Assembly: GCA_020629285.1 (NCBI GenBank)
Contig: JAHDDP010000017.1
Coordinates: forward strand, 1 to 64,000
Reading direction: 5' to 3'
Length of the DNA stretch: 64,000 bases
Source: Maribacter sp.
GTDB lineage: Bacteria; Bacteroidota; Bacteroidia; Flavobacteriales; Flavobacteriaceae
Shown here: one piece after another, positions 9,501-19,430 of the stretch
Layout of the letters: the number at the start of each line of letters is the position of its first letter
How positions within the stretch are numbered: position 1 is the stretch's first letter
Program-made: the position numbers and the translations under genes
Notes under the pieces: model-generated
Told to the model about the DNA's origin: nothing
Seen by the model: the letters and a program-made list of their open reading frames with translations, nothing else
Database searches by the model: none

Positions 9501-12500
9501 GTGCAAATTTAGATACAGATATGGATGGCTTACCAGATCATTTAGACTTAGATAGCGATGATAATGGTTGTAGTGATGCCAACGAATATTATAAAGATGA
9601 TGCAACCGATGGTGGTGATGGTGGTGAATATGGAACGGGAGTACCTGTAGTTGATCCAAACGATGGTACCGTAAATGCAGCATCTTATACTCAAGTATTT
9701 GCACCCGTAATCGTTTTAGGCAACACCTCTGAATTATTAGGTGGTACCGATATTAATGGAGAGGATGTTGATTTAGGTGATACTTACAATTATGTATTAA
9801 GATTTCAGAATAAAGGTGATGATCATGCAACCGGTTTTACAATCAAAAATGTATTACCAGACAATGTAACCTTAGATGATATAAATATTGATGATGCTCC
9901 GGGCGTAACCAGTAGTTATGAAGAAAGTACTAGAACCATAACATTTACAATACCAGATGCATTGGTTGAAATTGATGACCCTGAGTATAAGATAAAAATA
10001 ACGGTTTCCGTTGACGGCGACTGTTCTGAATTTGTAGCGGCATGTGCTTCTCAATTAGAGAATCATGCATATGCGATTTATTCAGGTACTTTAAATACCA
10101 ACACTTTTTCTGATAAAGACGGTAGTAACCCTGCAGGTGCTTGTACCACTACTTTAGAGGTAGCAGCCAACAATGTTTCTGATGCATTGGCAAATTGTAG
10201 CGTTGCACGTACAGTAGAACTTTGTGGTGCTAGCGGTACACTTTCTGCCGGTATAGGATTTGATACTTACACTTGGGCAATTGACACAAATAATAATGGT
10301 GCTATAGATTCTGGAGATACAATTTTAGATGACGGTACTTCAAATACACTGACAGTAACAACTATAGGAAACTATATTGTTGAGAAAACATCTACTTCTG
10401 GCTGTGCCAACCATACAGAATTAATCACTGTTGAGCGATATGGAGAAACACAGACCAATCCTATCATTAGTTATTTAAACCAAGTGAATAGTGACAGTAA
10501 TCCTGATAATGATATTCAAGGAGAAACCGTTACTTGTTCCAATGATAATAGTGACATGCCACATATATTTCTTTGTGGTGAAACCGATAGTGCATTTATT
10601 CAATTAGGTATAACCGATGCTCTAACCATAAAGTGGGAGAAACTTGATGAAAATAGTTGTACCACTGAAATATGTGGCGATGTAAGCGATAATTGTGCTA
10701 ACAATAATGCTGGATGGACATGGAACGAAGAAACGGATACCGATAATTTTACAGTTACCGAAAGCGGTAAATATAGAGTTGTTATAGGTTATGAAGGCGG
10801 ATGTTTCAGTAGATTCTATTTCAATGCATATCAAAATACCTTGGACATTCCTGAGCCAGATTCATCTGATATCATTTGTGATACCGAAGGTTCTATAAGA
10901 GTAATAGATTTAGGTAGCGGTTACGGATATCAGTTATATGATGTTGAGAATAATTCAATCGCAGTACCATTTAGTGCTGGTCAAGGTCCAAATTTTGCTA
11001 TAGCAACTAGCGGAACGTACATAGTACAAATCACACAACTAAATCCTTCAACAGGTGCACCAATTGAGAACAGCTGTGTATTTGAAACCGAAGAAATAGG
11101 TATTGCAGAAAGAATTTTTGAGACAACAATAGCTTCAACTCCATTTGATTGTACAGATGCAGGAACAATTTCTATACAGGCATTGAACGTTTCACCAGAA
11201 TATAGCTATGAGCTTTACTTCGATAACGGTAGCGGTGGTAAAGGAGACTTGGTAGCCAATAATTTACTTTCTTCTGACAACACGTATACATTTCCAGGGC
11301 TTTCAGCAGATGATTATGTTATTGTAACGACTACTGTAGATGGTTGTAGTGACGAAAAAACTATAACCGTAGACGAAATTCCTGAACTAAGGTTGACAGC
11401 AACAACTCAAGATAATATTACCTGTACTTCCGGTGTTATTAATTTAACGGCTACCGGTGGTACAACAGGTTATGAATACGCTATCTACAGTAAAGATGGT
11501 GTTGCTCCACATGCCGATGAAACTACAATTCCTGATTCGTATTTTACATCTAATCCAACATTTTTATTCGGGTATGATACTGTTTCTTCTGCATATATTC
11601 CTAATGAAGATGGTGATTATGTATTCGTAATAAGAGATGACAATGGCTGTTATGGTTTATCCAATATGGTAACTATGGATGATTTAGGATCAATTACCAT
11701 AAGTGCAACAAATACGGATATTATATGTGCAGACTCTGCCACGGCTGTTTTAACGATAACTGCATCTGGTGGTAATGCTCCATACCAATACAGTCTTGAT
11801 GGAGGTACAACGTACCAAACGGAAAACTACTTTAATAATTTAGCTGCCGGCACCTATACCATTACGGTTATAGATACCAATAGTGATCCAGGTAATGCAT
11901 GTAAGGAGACTTTAGAATATGAAGTTACACAACCATTTATATTAACAGCATCTCCTTCAATTATTGAAGATGCTTCTTGCGACACTTCTGGTGCTGCAAC
12001 ACCCACTGCCTTGGTAAAGATTTTAAATGGTAGTGGCGGTCAAGCTCCTTACCAATATAGTTTTGATGGTGGTAATACTTTCTCTGGGGTAGATGAACAA
12101 CGTTTAACTCCCGGTACGTATCAATTGGCAATAAAAGACGCTTTAGGTTGCGAAATACCTTTAGAAATTACGGTACCTACAGCCGCTATAGACCCTACTT
12201 TTACTAATAATATTACTTATGAGTGCGATGGGGACGGCGTAGTAACAATTACTCCTTCTAATACAACAGATTTTACCTATACCTATAAATTAAACGGTAC
12301 GGATAACACACCATTGGATAGTAATATTTTCAATAATGTCGCATCGGGTACTCAAACAATAACAGTTGGGTACACAAGTTCAATTGCTGCTTCTCAAAGC
12401 ACATTGTTTCTTGAAGATTTTGGAGCAGGTGTAACTACGCAGATTGCGGAAATTGGCGCAGGATATTGCTATGAACCGCAAGATGGTACAGATACCGATT

Positions 12501-15500
12501 GTAATTTAGGTCCTGCAGGAATTCTTGTAAATGCAGAATACGCAGTAACGAACAGAATAACCAACCCAAATGCATCTTGGAGAAGTCCTAATGATCATTC
12601 TGCATTAACAGATGGTAGGTTTATGGCAATTGGGGTAAGTACCTCAGCCGGAGACAATAATATTTTATGGTCAAGAACAGGGTTAGAAGCTTTACCAAAC
12701 CAAGAAATAACGATATCATTCTACGCTTACAACATATTAATTGACAATGCTTCGGGTAACGACCCAGAGATATTGGTAGAATTAGTTGACGGTTCAGGCA
12801 CTGTAATCAGTAGTCAGGCAACAGCAGCTATTCCTCAAAACAACAATGCAGACGACTGGCACCTAAGAACCGTTACTTTTAACCCTGGTGCAAACACGGC
12901 AGTTGGTGTTGTATTACGTACCAACCTTAATAGTGACAATGGTAACTTCTTGGTATTAGATGATATTCAAGCTTCACAGACTCCTGAGTTATGTGAGCAA
13001 ACAGAAGATATTACAGTTGTTGTAGAAACAGGAAAAACTTTTGAAGTAGCTATTTTAAGTAGCACTGACCCAACTTGTAATGGAAGTGACAATGGTAGTA
13101 TCCGTTTTGAAGTTTCTAATTTTGATCCTATCGCAGGTTATCAATATTCAATTGATAATGGAGCAACTTGGGTTACCGAAACAACATCTCCGATTACTAC
13201 ACCTACAACTCTTGCCGATGGCACGTATAGTATTATGGTCGAAAAAATAGACGATAATACATGTACGGCAACCTCAGCGACTTCGGTTACGTTGACATCA
13301 CCAAATGCATTAACTGCAAATCTTGAACAAAAAGCAGAATTCACATGTTTTAACTCAGGTGCTACTTTGCAAGCATCTGCAGATGAAGGCACACCTGGTT
13401 ATGAATATCAATTAGAATTAACGGATAATACTGTTATACGAACTTTTAGTTCAACGGCACAATTTTTAAATGTACCGGCAGGCGATTATCATGTTAGAGT
13501 AAGAGATCAAAATAATTGTGAAGTAATCTCAACAACAACTGTAACTGTGGTTCAACCAGATACAATTGCTTTTGACTTAACCGCAACGCAATGTTATGAC
13601 GGTCAAAATAATGATACTGTTACAGCAACAGTAACCGATGGTAATGGTAATTACTCTTTTAGAATTAACGGTGGAGCTTGGCAAACGCCTTCAACAATTA
13701 CAGACGTAACATATACATTCAGTAATTTATCTGAAGGTACATATGACGTTGAGGTCAATGATGAGTTTGGTTGTGCTTCAGCGATACAATCAATAACAAT
13801 AGCGCCGACTATTTCATTAAGTGTTGTACCTGTAAATGCAAGTTTATGTGGCGATGGTAGTTTAACGGCAACTGCATCAGGTGGTGACAATAATTTCATG
13901 TATGCCTTTGTTCCTACTGGAAATACGGTAACTGATGCTGATTTCTCAATTAGTAATTCAACAACAGTTGCACTAGCTAATATTGGAGATTATGATATTT
14001 ACGTAAGAGACAAAGCTAATGGTACCGATGCTTGCCAAACTATGGTAACCGAAACTATTGCTGCCAACCCAGTATTGGACATATCAGCAGTGGCAACAGA
14101 CCCAGATTGCCATGATGGCACTGGTAATATTGAAGTTACTATTAACGACGGACTATCTCCTTTCGATTACCGATTGGTAGATATTACTAACGGTACACCA
14201 GATCAAATACAAAATAATGTTGTAGGAACTACTAAAACATACTATAACCTGGCACCAGGTAATTACGATGTAATTATTACCGATGAAGGCGGATGTTCAG
14301 AAACGGAAACGGTAACTATTACGGCACCAATTGAATTAACTGCAGACGCAGAAGGAAGAACACCAATTGCATGTACAGGAGACCCTAATGACTTCGGGTT
14401 TGACATTCTTAATTATCCAGCTACTTTAGGCACATTAGAATTTAGTGATGACGGTGGTACAACTTGGCAAACATCTGATCAATTTAGAGGATACACGTCT
14501 GGTCAAGAAGTTGAACCGTCTATAAAAACGGTGGATGGTAGTGGTAATACTATCTGTAAGACAGATTTACCACGATTAATCATTCCTTTTCCTTTAGACG
14601 ACCTAGACATAACTATACTACCAATTATTGTAAACTGTAATGAACTACAAGTAAGTGTACGTGGTCAAAATGGTACTGCACCTTATCAATATACTTATTC
14701 TGAAGACCCTGCCAATTTCAATATAGTTACACCAGTAAATGGATGGACAACGCCTTATGCTGCAGGTACTACACATACCTTCAATAATCTAGTACCTGGC
14801 AGAACTTATGCGTTCTATGTACGAGATGCTGTCGGTTGTGTCAGACAGAGTAGTGTTAACGTAAATGATATCATCACGAACCCAATGGTGATTACATCAG
14901 TTATTACTCCAGCTTGTGAAGGTTCAAGTAATGGATCAATAGAGTATACTATTACAGATTCAGATGGTTCCATAGAACCTGATATGGAATGGTTCTTATA
15001 TGACATAGACGGCAATGTTATTAGAGATAGTGGCGGCATTGTTAGCTATTCTAGTACGATAAATGTGACAAGCTTACCAGAAGATGAATATTATATTGAG
15101 GTACAACAATATAATAGTGGAGCTCCACAATGTATAAGTGCAAGTGAAAATGAGGTTCTAGAAATGTTGGATGAGATTACAGGAGACACACAATCTATTC
15201 AAAATATTTCATGTGAGAGCCCAGGTTTAATTTTGGTTGATAATCTACAAGGCGGTGGAGGTGATTACTTCTATACCATTACAGGTCCTGCAACTTTTAC
15301 TACTATTACAGCAACAGGTGATAACCCTATAGAAATACCAGCAGGTTCTCCTGCGGGAACGTATACCGTAAACGTCGAAGATCAATATGGTTGTTCGTAT
15401 CCGCTTAATGCTGTTACCATGAGCTTAACGGCTGCACCGATTATTGATGATGTGGTAATTTCAAATTGCGATACCAATGCATCGGTTACCATAAATGCTA

Positions 15501-18500
15501 CTGGTACAGGCACTATTCTTTACTCTATTGATGGTGGTAGTACGTATCAAAACAACGGCGGTATATACAATACCGTAGCTGCTGGCAGCTATACTGTATT
15601 TATAAAAGATGCTACAGGTTGTACAGAAGATACCAATATAGTGGTACACCCTACCCTACAAGCATCGGCTACCTTAGATAAACAATTAGGTTGTGGTGCT
15701 GGTTTTGAGGCTGAAATAGCTATTGATGGTATTTCAGGTTCTGGAAATTATGAGTTTGAAATTCTTGACAGCTCATCAGCAGATGTTGAAACAAGACAGA
15801 CCCTTACTGGTAGAGCCATGAACGTAGCAGTTAGCGTACCTGACAACACTGTAGATACCATTTACACGGTCAATGTTTATGATATTGATACTGCATCACC
15901 AAATTGTTTTAGAACTATTGATGTAACCATACCTGTGGCCATTCTTCCAGATTTCACGGCAACTCCTATTGAGGTTAGCTGTTCCGGTGCTGATGACGGC
16001 AGCATAGCCTTGGTTCAAGTAAATAACGGTAACAATCCGTTGACCTATGCATTAGACCCAATGCCTGCTAGCGCATCTTGGGATGCGGCGACACAATCTT
16101 TCACCGGGCTTCCAGGTGGATCTTATGATGTAACTGCAAGAGGGCCAAATAACTGCCCTATAGTAAAAACTGTGGTTGTAGATGAAAATGCAGCCGTAGC
16201 ATTTACCGCTCCCGTTCCTCACCAATTTGGTTGTGCCTCCGGTAATGACGGTGACAATGCCACAATAACAATAGACGCAAGTTTAATAAGTGGTGGTAGT
16301 GGTACATATAATCGTTTTGAATTCATTGATGATGCCACTTCTACTGTATTACAAAACAGTAGTGCATTAACCTATACGCATACAGATGCGGCTGGTGGTG
16401 ATATTATAGTACGTGTATATGATGACAAAGGTTGTTCTGCAGAACACATTGTTACTATAGACCCTTATGACACCTTTATTGACGCGACTATTACTGTCGA
16501 CAGAGCATTAGATTGTGTTAACAGTGGTGAAAACATCACTATTAATGTAAATAGTACAGTTACCAATACCACGGCAAATCTTGCTAACTACGAGTTTAGA
16601 ATTTTACCTTCTGCAACATATCAAGCAGGTGATAATGTATTCACAAATTTGGCAATTGGCACGTACACGATTGGTATTAAAAATGTAACTACAGGTTGTG
16701 AAATAACACGAACCCATATCGTAGAAGACCCTAATACTTTTAGTATTGAGGTAAATAAGCTTTCTGATGTCGTATGTTTTGGAACAGATGGGGCTATTGA
16801 GGTAACATTTACAGATGTTATATATACTGGGGATTTTAACTGGGAAGTTGTAAATGCAGATGGCACAGCTACTACACGTACAGATAATGCCGCTACTTTT
16901 ACAGGAACAGGAACAACAGCTTCTATTCCCGTAGCAGCAGGTAGCTATATTTTAAGAGCTTCACAAGTTGGAACTCCGGAATGTGTACAAGAAAGATCAT
17001 TTACGATTACATCGCCTAGTGCCGCTATAACTTTGGCGACCATTGCAACCACAGATGTAGGTTGTAATAATGACATGGGTACAGCAAATATTACACCTAA
17101 TGGTGGTGAAGCACCTTTCGATATTGTTTTAACACATGTTAATTCAACAACAACTTATACGGCAAATCAAGTAAACGGTAATTTATTTACAGGTTTAAGT
17201 GACGGTCAATATACCGTAGAAGTAACCGATAGTTTAGGTTGTACAGAAACCTTTACCAATGCATTTACGTTGACGCCCCCAGAACCAATTGCTGCTAATA
17301 TTCAAACAGTTGTAGGTTTAGAATGCGAAGGTGATACGGACGGAATAATTACAGCAGCGTTTACGCCAAGAACAGTATCCACAAATTACAGATACATTCT
17401 TAATTCGTATGATGGTGATGCAGCTGGAGCTAACCTTTTACAAACATCGAGTTCTCAGACTACAGCTACATTTATGAATTTAAGATCAGGCTATTACAGT
17501 GTCACTGTTCTAGATGACTTAAATTGTTCTGATGAAACTAATATTGTTGAAATTGCTGAACCAGCAGAAGTTAGAGGGCAATTAGTTACAGAGCAAAGAG
17601 CAACTTGCCTAGATGATGCTCAACTTTTATTAACCGCTTCTGGGGGTACAGGTCCATATATGTGGAGTATAGATGGTACGTCTGCATTCAATGCCATGAA
17701 CGAAACCAATGGTCCTAACACCCATTTATTCACAGGTGTTCAACCAAATACATATCAATACTATATTCAAGATAGTTTTGGTTGTGTATCGGTTATAAGC
17801 AATAGCGTTACTATAAACCCGATTGTTCCTTTAACTGTTACCCTAGATAACGACAACCCTACCATTAGTTGTAACGGTGATGATAGCGGGGTTATCAACG
17901 CAGAAGCACAAGGCGGATTAGGTAATTATCAATATGCATTATTTTCTGATGCAGGTTTTACCAATGAGGTTCGTCCAAATCAAGCAACTGGTTTATTTAC
18001 CGATTTATTGGCTGGACCATATTACGTAAGGGTTCAAAGTGATGATTGTGAAGTGTCATCTGCATTGATCAATATTACAGAACCAGACGCATTGGTTATC
18101 GACACAGCCAATACTACTATCAACGATGTTACTTGTAATGGGCAGGAAGATGGTAGCATTACCGTGAATATGATTGGCGGTTCGGGTACATATCAATATG
18201 CAATCTCACCAAACTTAGATCGTTTTAGCGATGATAATACGTTCGACGAATTGGCACCAGGCGATTATACTATTATCGCTCAAGATTCCAATGGTTGCTT
18301 TGAGCTAATTGAAGCTACCATTGTAGAGCCAGAAGTGTTAGAAATAACAATAGAAAGCACACCTGAAATTTGTGTAGGTGAAGAAGATGGAACTATTGAT
18401 TTAACCATAATTGGTGGTACCGCTCCATATAGCACTCGTTTAGAATCTGAAACAGATTTTGTACAAGACAGATTAAACTTTACCAACCTGGCAGCTGTTG

Positions 18501-19294
18501 ATTACATCATCTTCATAGAAGATGCACAAGGTTGTGAGGAAACAATAATAGTTACCATTGATCCCGGTGTGGATCTAGAAGCAATCGTAGAGCCGGTTTA
18601 TGGCTGTAATGGAACAATACCTAGCAATTATGTAAATATAATTTTAAATGACCCAAGTATAAAAAATGATGTGCTATTTGGTTTAGATACTGTAGATCCT
18701 TTAGAAATGCAGTTGACCCCTATGTTTAGAGATCTATCCCCTGGCATGCATTATATCAGTATTTCTCATGCAAATGGCTGTTTAACCACCTACGATGTTG
18801 AGATATTGGCATTCGATCCTCTTGAAATTACCGTTGAAGAAAGTAATATCAATGAGATTACCGCAACGGTTGTTGGCGGCAGGAAAAACTACACTTTCTA
18901 CTTTGAAGATGAGAATAGAGGTTCTGACAATGTGTTCTATATTACAGAAACAGGCACCTATACGATTACCGTTGTAGACGAAAACGGATGCGAAGCGACA
19001 GCTAGTCTGTTCATTGAATTCATTGATATTGAAATTCCTAATTTCTTTACTCCTAATGGTGATGGGCAAAACGATTTATGGATGCCGGATAACATTGAAA
19101 TTTATCCAGAAATTTTCATTAGTATTTATGATAGATATGGACGTTCAGTTTACACCTTTAAAGATAATGAAGACGGATGGGACGGATTCTATCAAGAAAA
19201 TGAATTGCCTACCGGAGATTATTGGTATATCATTAAATTAAACGGTGTAGCAGATACCAGAGAGCTTGTAGGTAACTTTACACTTTACAGATAA
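6506..19294 (+). CDS. Giant SprB-like surface adhesin, T9SS type B sorting domain
   Basis: A 4262-residue secreted protein. I use ATG 6506; a TTG five codons upstream (6491) is possible, but the paralogue at 19431 also begins right before its signal peptide. Domains, numbered from the TTG: signal peptide ending GTAQ (to about 31); IgGFc-binding-like N-terminal region (about 32-485); Ig-like module (490-555); DUF11 (about 562-680); calcium-type thrombospondin-3 repeats (682-706 and about 1006-1050) either side of a 300-residue unknown region; second DUF11-like domain (1073-1175). About 27 SprB-type repeats of 80-100 residues, each with a cysteine pair, run from about 1470 to 4170. They are interrupted at about 1971-2167 by a jelly-roll-like insert. 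The C-terminal gliding-motility-associated domain starts at IPNFFTPNGDGQNDLW and ends NFTLYR. Expected to be exported by T9SS to the cell surface as a motility or attachment adhesin; the ligand is unknown. Confidence 0.9.
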   Translation: MITKKNESIKFLLFFLFVLSCFFGTAQLSDLHYLPPMKQGQNKQAIEDQAIYLSTPETTPFNVYAYRGTSNTIVKTITIDRLNPGVWTLADGDNNITLVSNANTGKVLSNSGLRFVSAGGEKFYVNYRGNSGAQAASLTAKGRQAMGTNFKWGGVPNKGAQVSKSNTLGIMATEDNTTVVLSGYDPGCEFRVGNDRAGITANSHTITLNANESFVYETYIGTSPTQAHEDGWIGASIVATKDIVISNGSMNFGSQDGQSHRDAGIDQPVPINKLGKDYVFIRGNGSSSGLTEFPLVIATADNTQVYVNGSTTAIATIDNGEYFKIPSTYYSSNSAGANMFVQTSKDVYAYQSLAGAAANYTQGLNFVAPVNCLLPDVMDNIPDIRNMAGTDVTGGLTIIASVNTSDANVKVYENGVEVSKPASDPVAGSDDWKTFFIPNLDGDINVTSTGPMAIGFFGFHGARGVAGYFSGFDTVPEVVLQINGGVEGECFSGSSIFEASDDNFDAYQWFFDGVAIPGANAYDYAATLAGDYYVRGTKGPCTYDSQTIKIFYCEPDVQIKKTVDKPEITEGETATFTIRAENLYFNDITNLQITDNIPEGLTLVQASTITGTFNGSVWNIGTLAPGEVAVLTLEVTADEIDILPLLNLVNIATNTQDQTDANVTRDEPSARIIVHNDFDNDGVVDSVDLDDDNDGIYDAVEQMCIISSDVNFTSPSSTVQGGTAITEIFSNYAGFWRSSTSSINPVLPNLSHELLAFTSGGTTFTTGVADDDLYDANGNGLLDGIDSNNDGIADISATESSWMALTPSNNIYSEATFESNLNDGNEDNALGLTIINDPTTDALNPLLTHGQNGLDLGSGIVNIGDTWTYEIDPIVATNVGDGIPDILLTQVADPSGVGHVVSLYDATGAPLGNAVRVQAYSGGALADVVGRYRLDIYHSNGSIFYTNTTRDYRLATVELSEFGIPAANLADVSYLRLQLSSNADVAFLSYNTASFSGFCANLDTDMDGLPDHLDLDSDDNGCSDANEYYKDDATDGGDGGEYGTGVPVVDPNDGTVNAASYTQVFAPVIVLGNTSELLGGTDINGEDVDLGDTYNYVLRFQNKGDDHATGFTIKNVLPDNVTLDDINIDDAPGVTSSYEESTRTITFTIPDALVEIDDPEYKIKITVSVDGDCSEFVAACASQLENHAYAIYSGTLNTNTFSDKDGSNPAGACTTTLEVAANNVSDALANCSVARTVELCGASGTLSAGIGFDTYTWAIDTNNNGAIDSGDTILDDGTSNTLTVTTIGNYIVEKTSTSGCANHTELITVERYGETQTNPIISYLNQVNSDSNPDNDIQGETVTCSNDNSDMPHIFLCGETDSAFIQLGITDALTIKWEKLDENSCTTEICGDVSDNCANNNAGWTWNEETDTDNFTVTESGKYRVVIGYEGGCFSRFYFNAYQNTLDIPEPDSSDIICDTEGSIRVIDLGSGYGYQLYDVENNSIAVPFSAGQGPNFAIATSGTYIVQITQLNPSTGAPIENSCVFETEEIGIAERIFETTIASTPFDCTDAGTISIQALNVSPEYSYELYFDNGSGGKGDLVANNLLSSDNTYTFPGLSADDYVIVTTTVDGCSDEKTITVDEIPELRLTATTQDNITCTSGVINLTATGGTTGYEYAIYSKDGVAPHADETTIPDSYFTSNPTFLFGYDTVSSAYIPNEDGDYVFVIRDDNGCYGLSNMVTMDDLGSITISATNTDIICADSATAVLTITASGGNAPYQYSLDGGTTYQTENYFNNLAAGTYTITVIDTNSDPGNACKETLEYEVTQPFILTASPSIIEDASCDTSGAATPTALVKILNGSGGQAPYQYSFDGGNTFSGVDEQRLTPGTYQLAIKDALGCEIPLEITVPTAAIDPTFTNNITYECDGDGVVTITPSNTTDFTYTYKLNGTDNTPLDSNIFNNVASGTQTITVGYTSSIAASQSTLFLEDFGAGVTTQIAEIGAGYCYEPQDGTDTDCNLGPAGILVNAEYAVTNRITNPNASWRSPNDHSALTDGRFMAIGVSTSAGDNNILWSRTGLEALPNQEITISFYAYNILIDNASGNDPEILVELVDGSGTVISSQATAAIPQNNNADDWHLRTVTFNPGANTAVGVVLRTNLNSDNGNFLVLDDIQASQTPELCEQTEDITVVVETGKTFEVAILSSTDPTCNGSDNGSIRFEVSNFDPIAGYQYSIDNGATWVTETTSPITTPTTLADGTYSIMVEKIDDNTCTATSATSVTLTSPNALTANLEQKAEFTCFNSGATLQASADEGTPGYEYQLELTDNTVIRTFSSTAQFLNVPAGDYHVRVRDQNNCEVISTTTVTVVQPDTIAFDLTATQCYDGQNNDTVTATVTDGNGNYSFRINGGAWQTPSTITDVTYTFSNLSEGTYDVEVNDEFGCASAIQSITIAPTISLSVVPVNASLCGDGSLTATASGGDNNFMYAFVPTGNTVTDADFSISNSTTVALANIGDYDIYVRDKANGTDACQTMVTETIAANPVLDISAVATDPDCHDGTGNIEVTINDGLSPFDYRLVDITNGTPDQIQNNVVGTTKTYYNLAPGNYDVIITDEGGCSETETVTITAPIELTADAEGRTPIACTGDPNDFGFDILNYPATLGTLEFSDDGGTTWQTSDQFRGYTSGQEVEPSIKTVDGSGNTICKTDLPRLIIPFPLDDLDITILPIIVNCNELQVSVRGQNGTAPYQYTYSEDPANFNIVTPVNGWTTPYAAGTTHTFNNLVPGRTYAFYVRDAVGCVRQSSVNVNDIITNPMVITSVITPACEGSSNGSIEYTITDSDGSIEPDMEWFLYDIDGNVIRDSGGIVSYSSTINVTSLPEDEYYIEVQQYNSGAPQCISASENEVLEMLDEITGDTQSIQNISCESPGLILVDNLQGGGGDYFYTITGPATFTTITATGDNPIEIPAGSPAGTYTVNVEDQYGCSYPLNAVTMSLTAAPIIDDVVISNCDTNASVTINATGTGTILYSIDGGSTYQNNGGIYNTVAAGSYTVFIKDATGCTEDTNIVVHPTLQASATLDKQLGCGAGFEAEIAIDGISGSGNYEFEILDSSSADVETRQTLTGRAMNVAVSVPDNTVDTIYTVNVYDIDTASPNCFRTIDVTIPVAILPDFTATPIEVSCSGADDGSIALVQVNNGNNPLTYALDPMPASASWDAATQSFTGLPGGSYDVTARGPNNCPIVKTVVVDENAAVAFTAPVPHQFGCASGNDGDNATITIDASLISGGSGTYNRFEFIDDATSTVLQNSSALTYTHTDAAGGDIIVRVYDDKGCSAEHIVTIDPYDTFIDATITVDRALDCVNSGENITINVNSTVTNTTANLANYEFRILPSATYQAGDNVFTNLAIGTYTIGIKNVTTGCEITRTHIVEDPNTFSIEVNKLSDVVCFGTDGAIEVTFTDVIYTGDFNWEVVNADGTATTRTDNAATFTGTGTTASIPVAAGSYILRASQVGTPECVQERSFTITSPSAAITLATIATTDVGCNNDMGTANITPNGGEAPFDIVLTHVNSTTTYTANQVNGNLFTGLSDGQYTVEVTDSLGCTETFTNAFTLTPPEPIAANIQTVVGLECEGDTDGIITAAFTPRTVSTNYRYILNSYDGDAAGANLLQTSSSQTTATFMNLRSGYYSVTVLDDLNCSDETNIVEIAEPAEVRGQLVTEQRATCLDDAQLLLTASGGTGPYMWSIDGTSAFNAMNETNGPNTHLFTGVQPNTYQYYIQDSFGCVSVISNSVTINPIVPLTVTLDNDNPTISCNGDDSGVINAEAQGGLGNYQYALFSDAGFTNEVRPNQATGLFTDLLAGPYYVRVQSDDCEVSSALINITEPDALVIDTANTTINDVTCNGQEDGSITVNMIGGSGTYQYAISPNLDRFSDDNTFDELAPGDYTIIAQDSNGCFELIEATIVEPEVLEITIESTPEICVGEEDGTIDLTIIGGTAPYSTRLESETDFVQDRLNFTNLAAVDYIIFIEDAQGCEETIIVTIDPGVDLEAIVEPVYGCNGTIPSNYVNIILNDPSIKNDVLFGLDTVDPLEMQLTPMFRDLSPGMHYISISHANGCLTTYDVEILAFDPLEITVEESNINEITATVVGGRKNYTFYFEDENRGSDNVFYITETGTYTITVVDENGCEATASLFIEFIDIEIPNFFTPNGDGQNDLWMPDNIEIYPEIFISIYDRYGRSVYTFKDNEDGWDGFYQENELPTGDYWYIIKLNGVADTRELVGNFTLYR

Positions 19295-19298
19295 AAAT

Positions 19299-19336
19299 AA
19301 AAGATAGGTAGTTGCTTACGACTACCTATCTTTTTT
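19299..19336 (+). terminator. Rho-independent terminator of the giant adhesin gene
   Basis: A 14-base-pair stem (19299-19312 with 19321-19334) closes an 8-base loop and is followed by a T-run, five bases after the adhesin stop codon. It separates the adhesin from its truncated duplicate. Confidence 0.88.
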
Positions 19337-19430
19337 ACATATTAACAACTTAATATCAACATTATACAACTATTAATTTTGGTTTTAACGCAATTGATGT
19401 TTCTTTAATCTTATAACCAGCAGGCTTGAA

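Noticed and set aside
9405-9704. Open minus-strand frame encoding a His-rich product inside the adhesin gene
   Set aside because: It is the complement of a GATGGTGGT-type Asp/Gly-coding stretch in the thrombospondin-3 region; the plus-strand frame is continuous and homologous.
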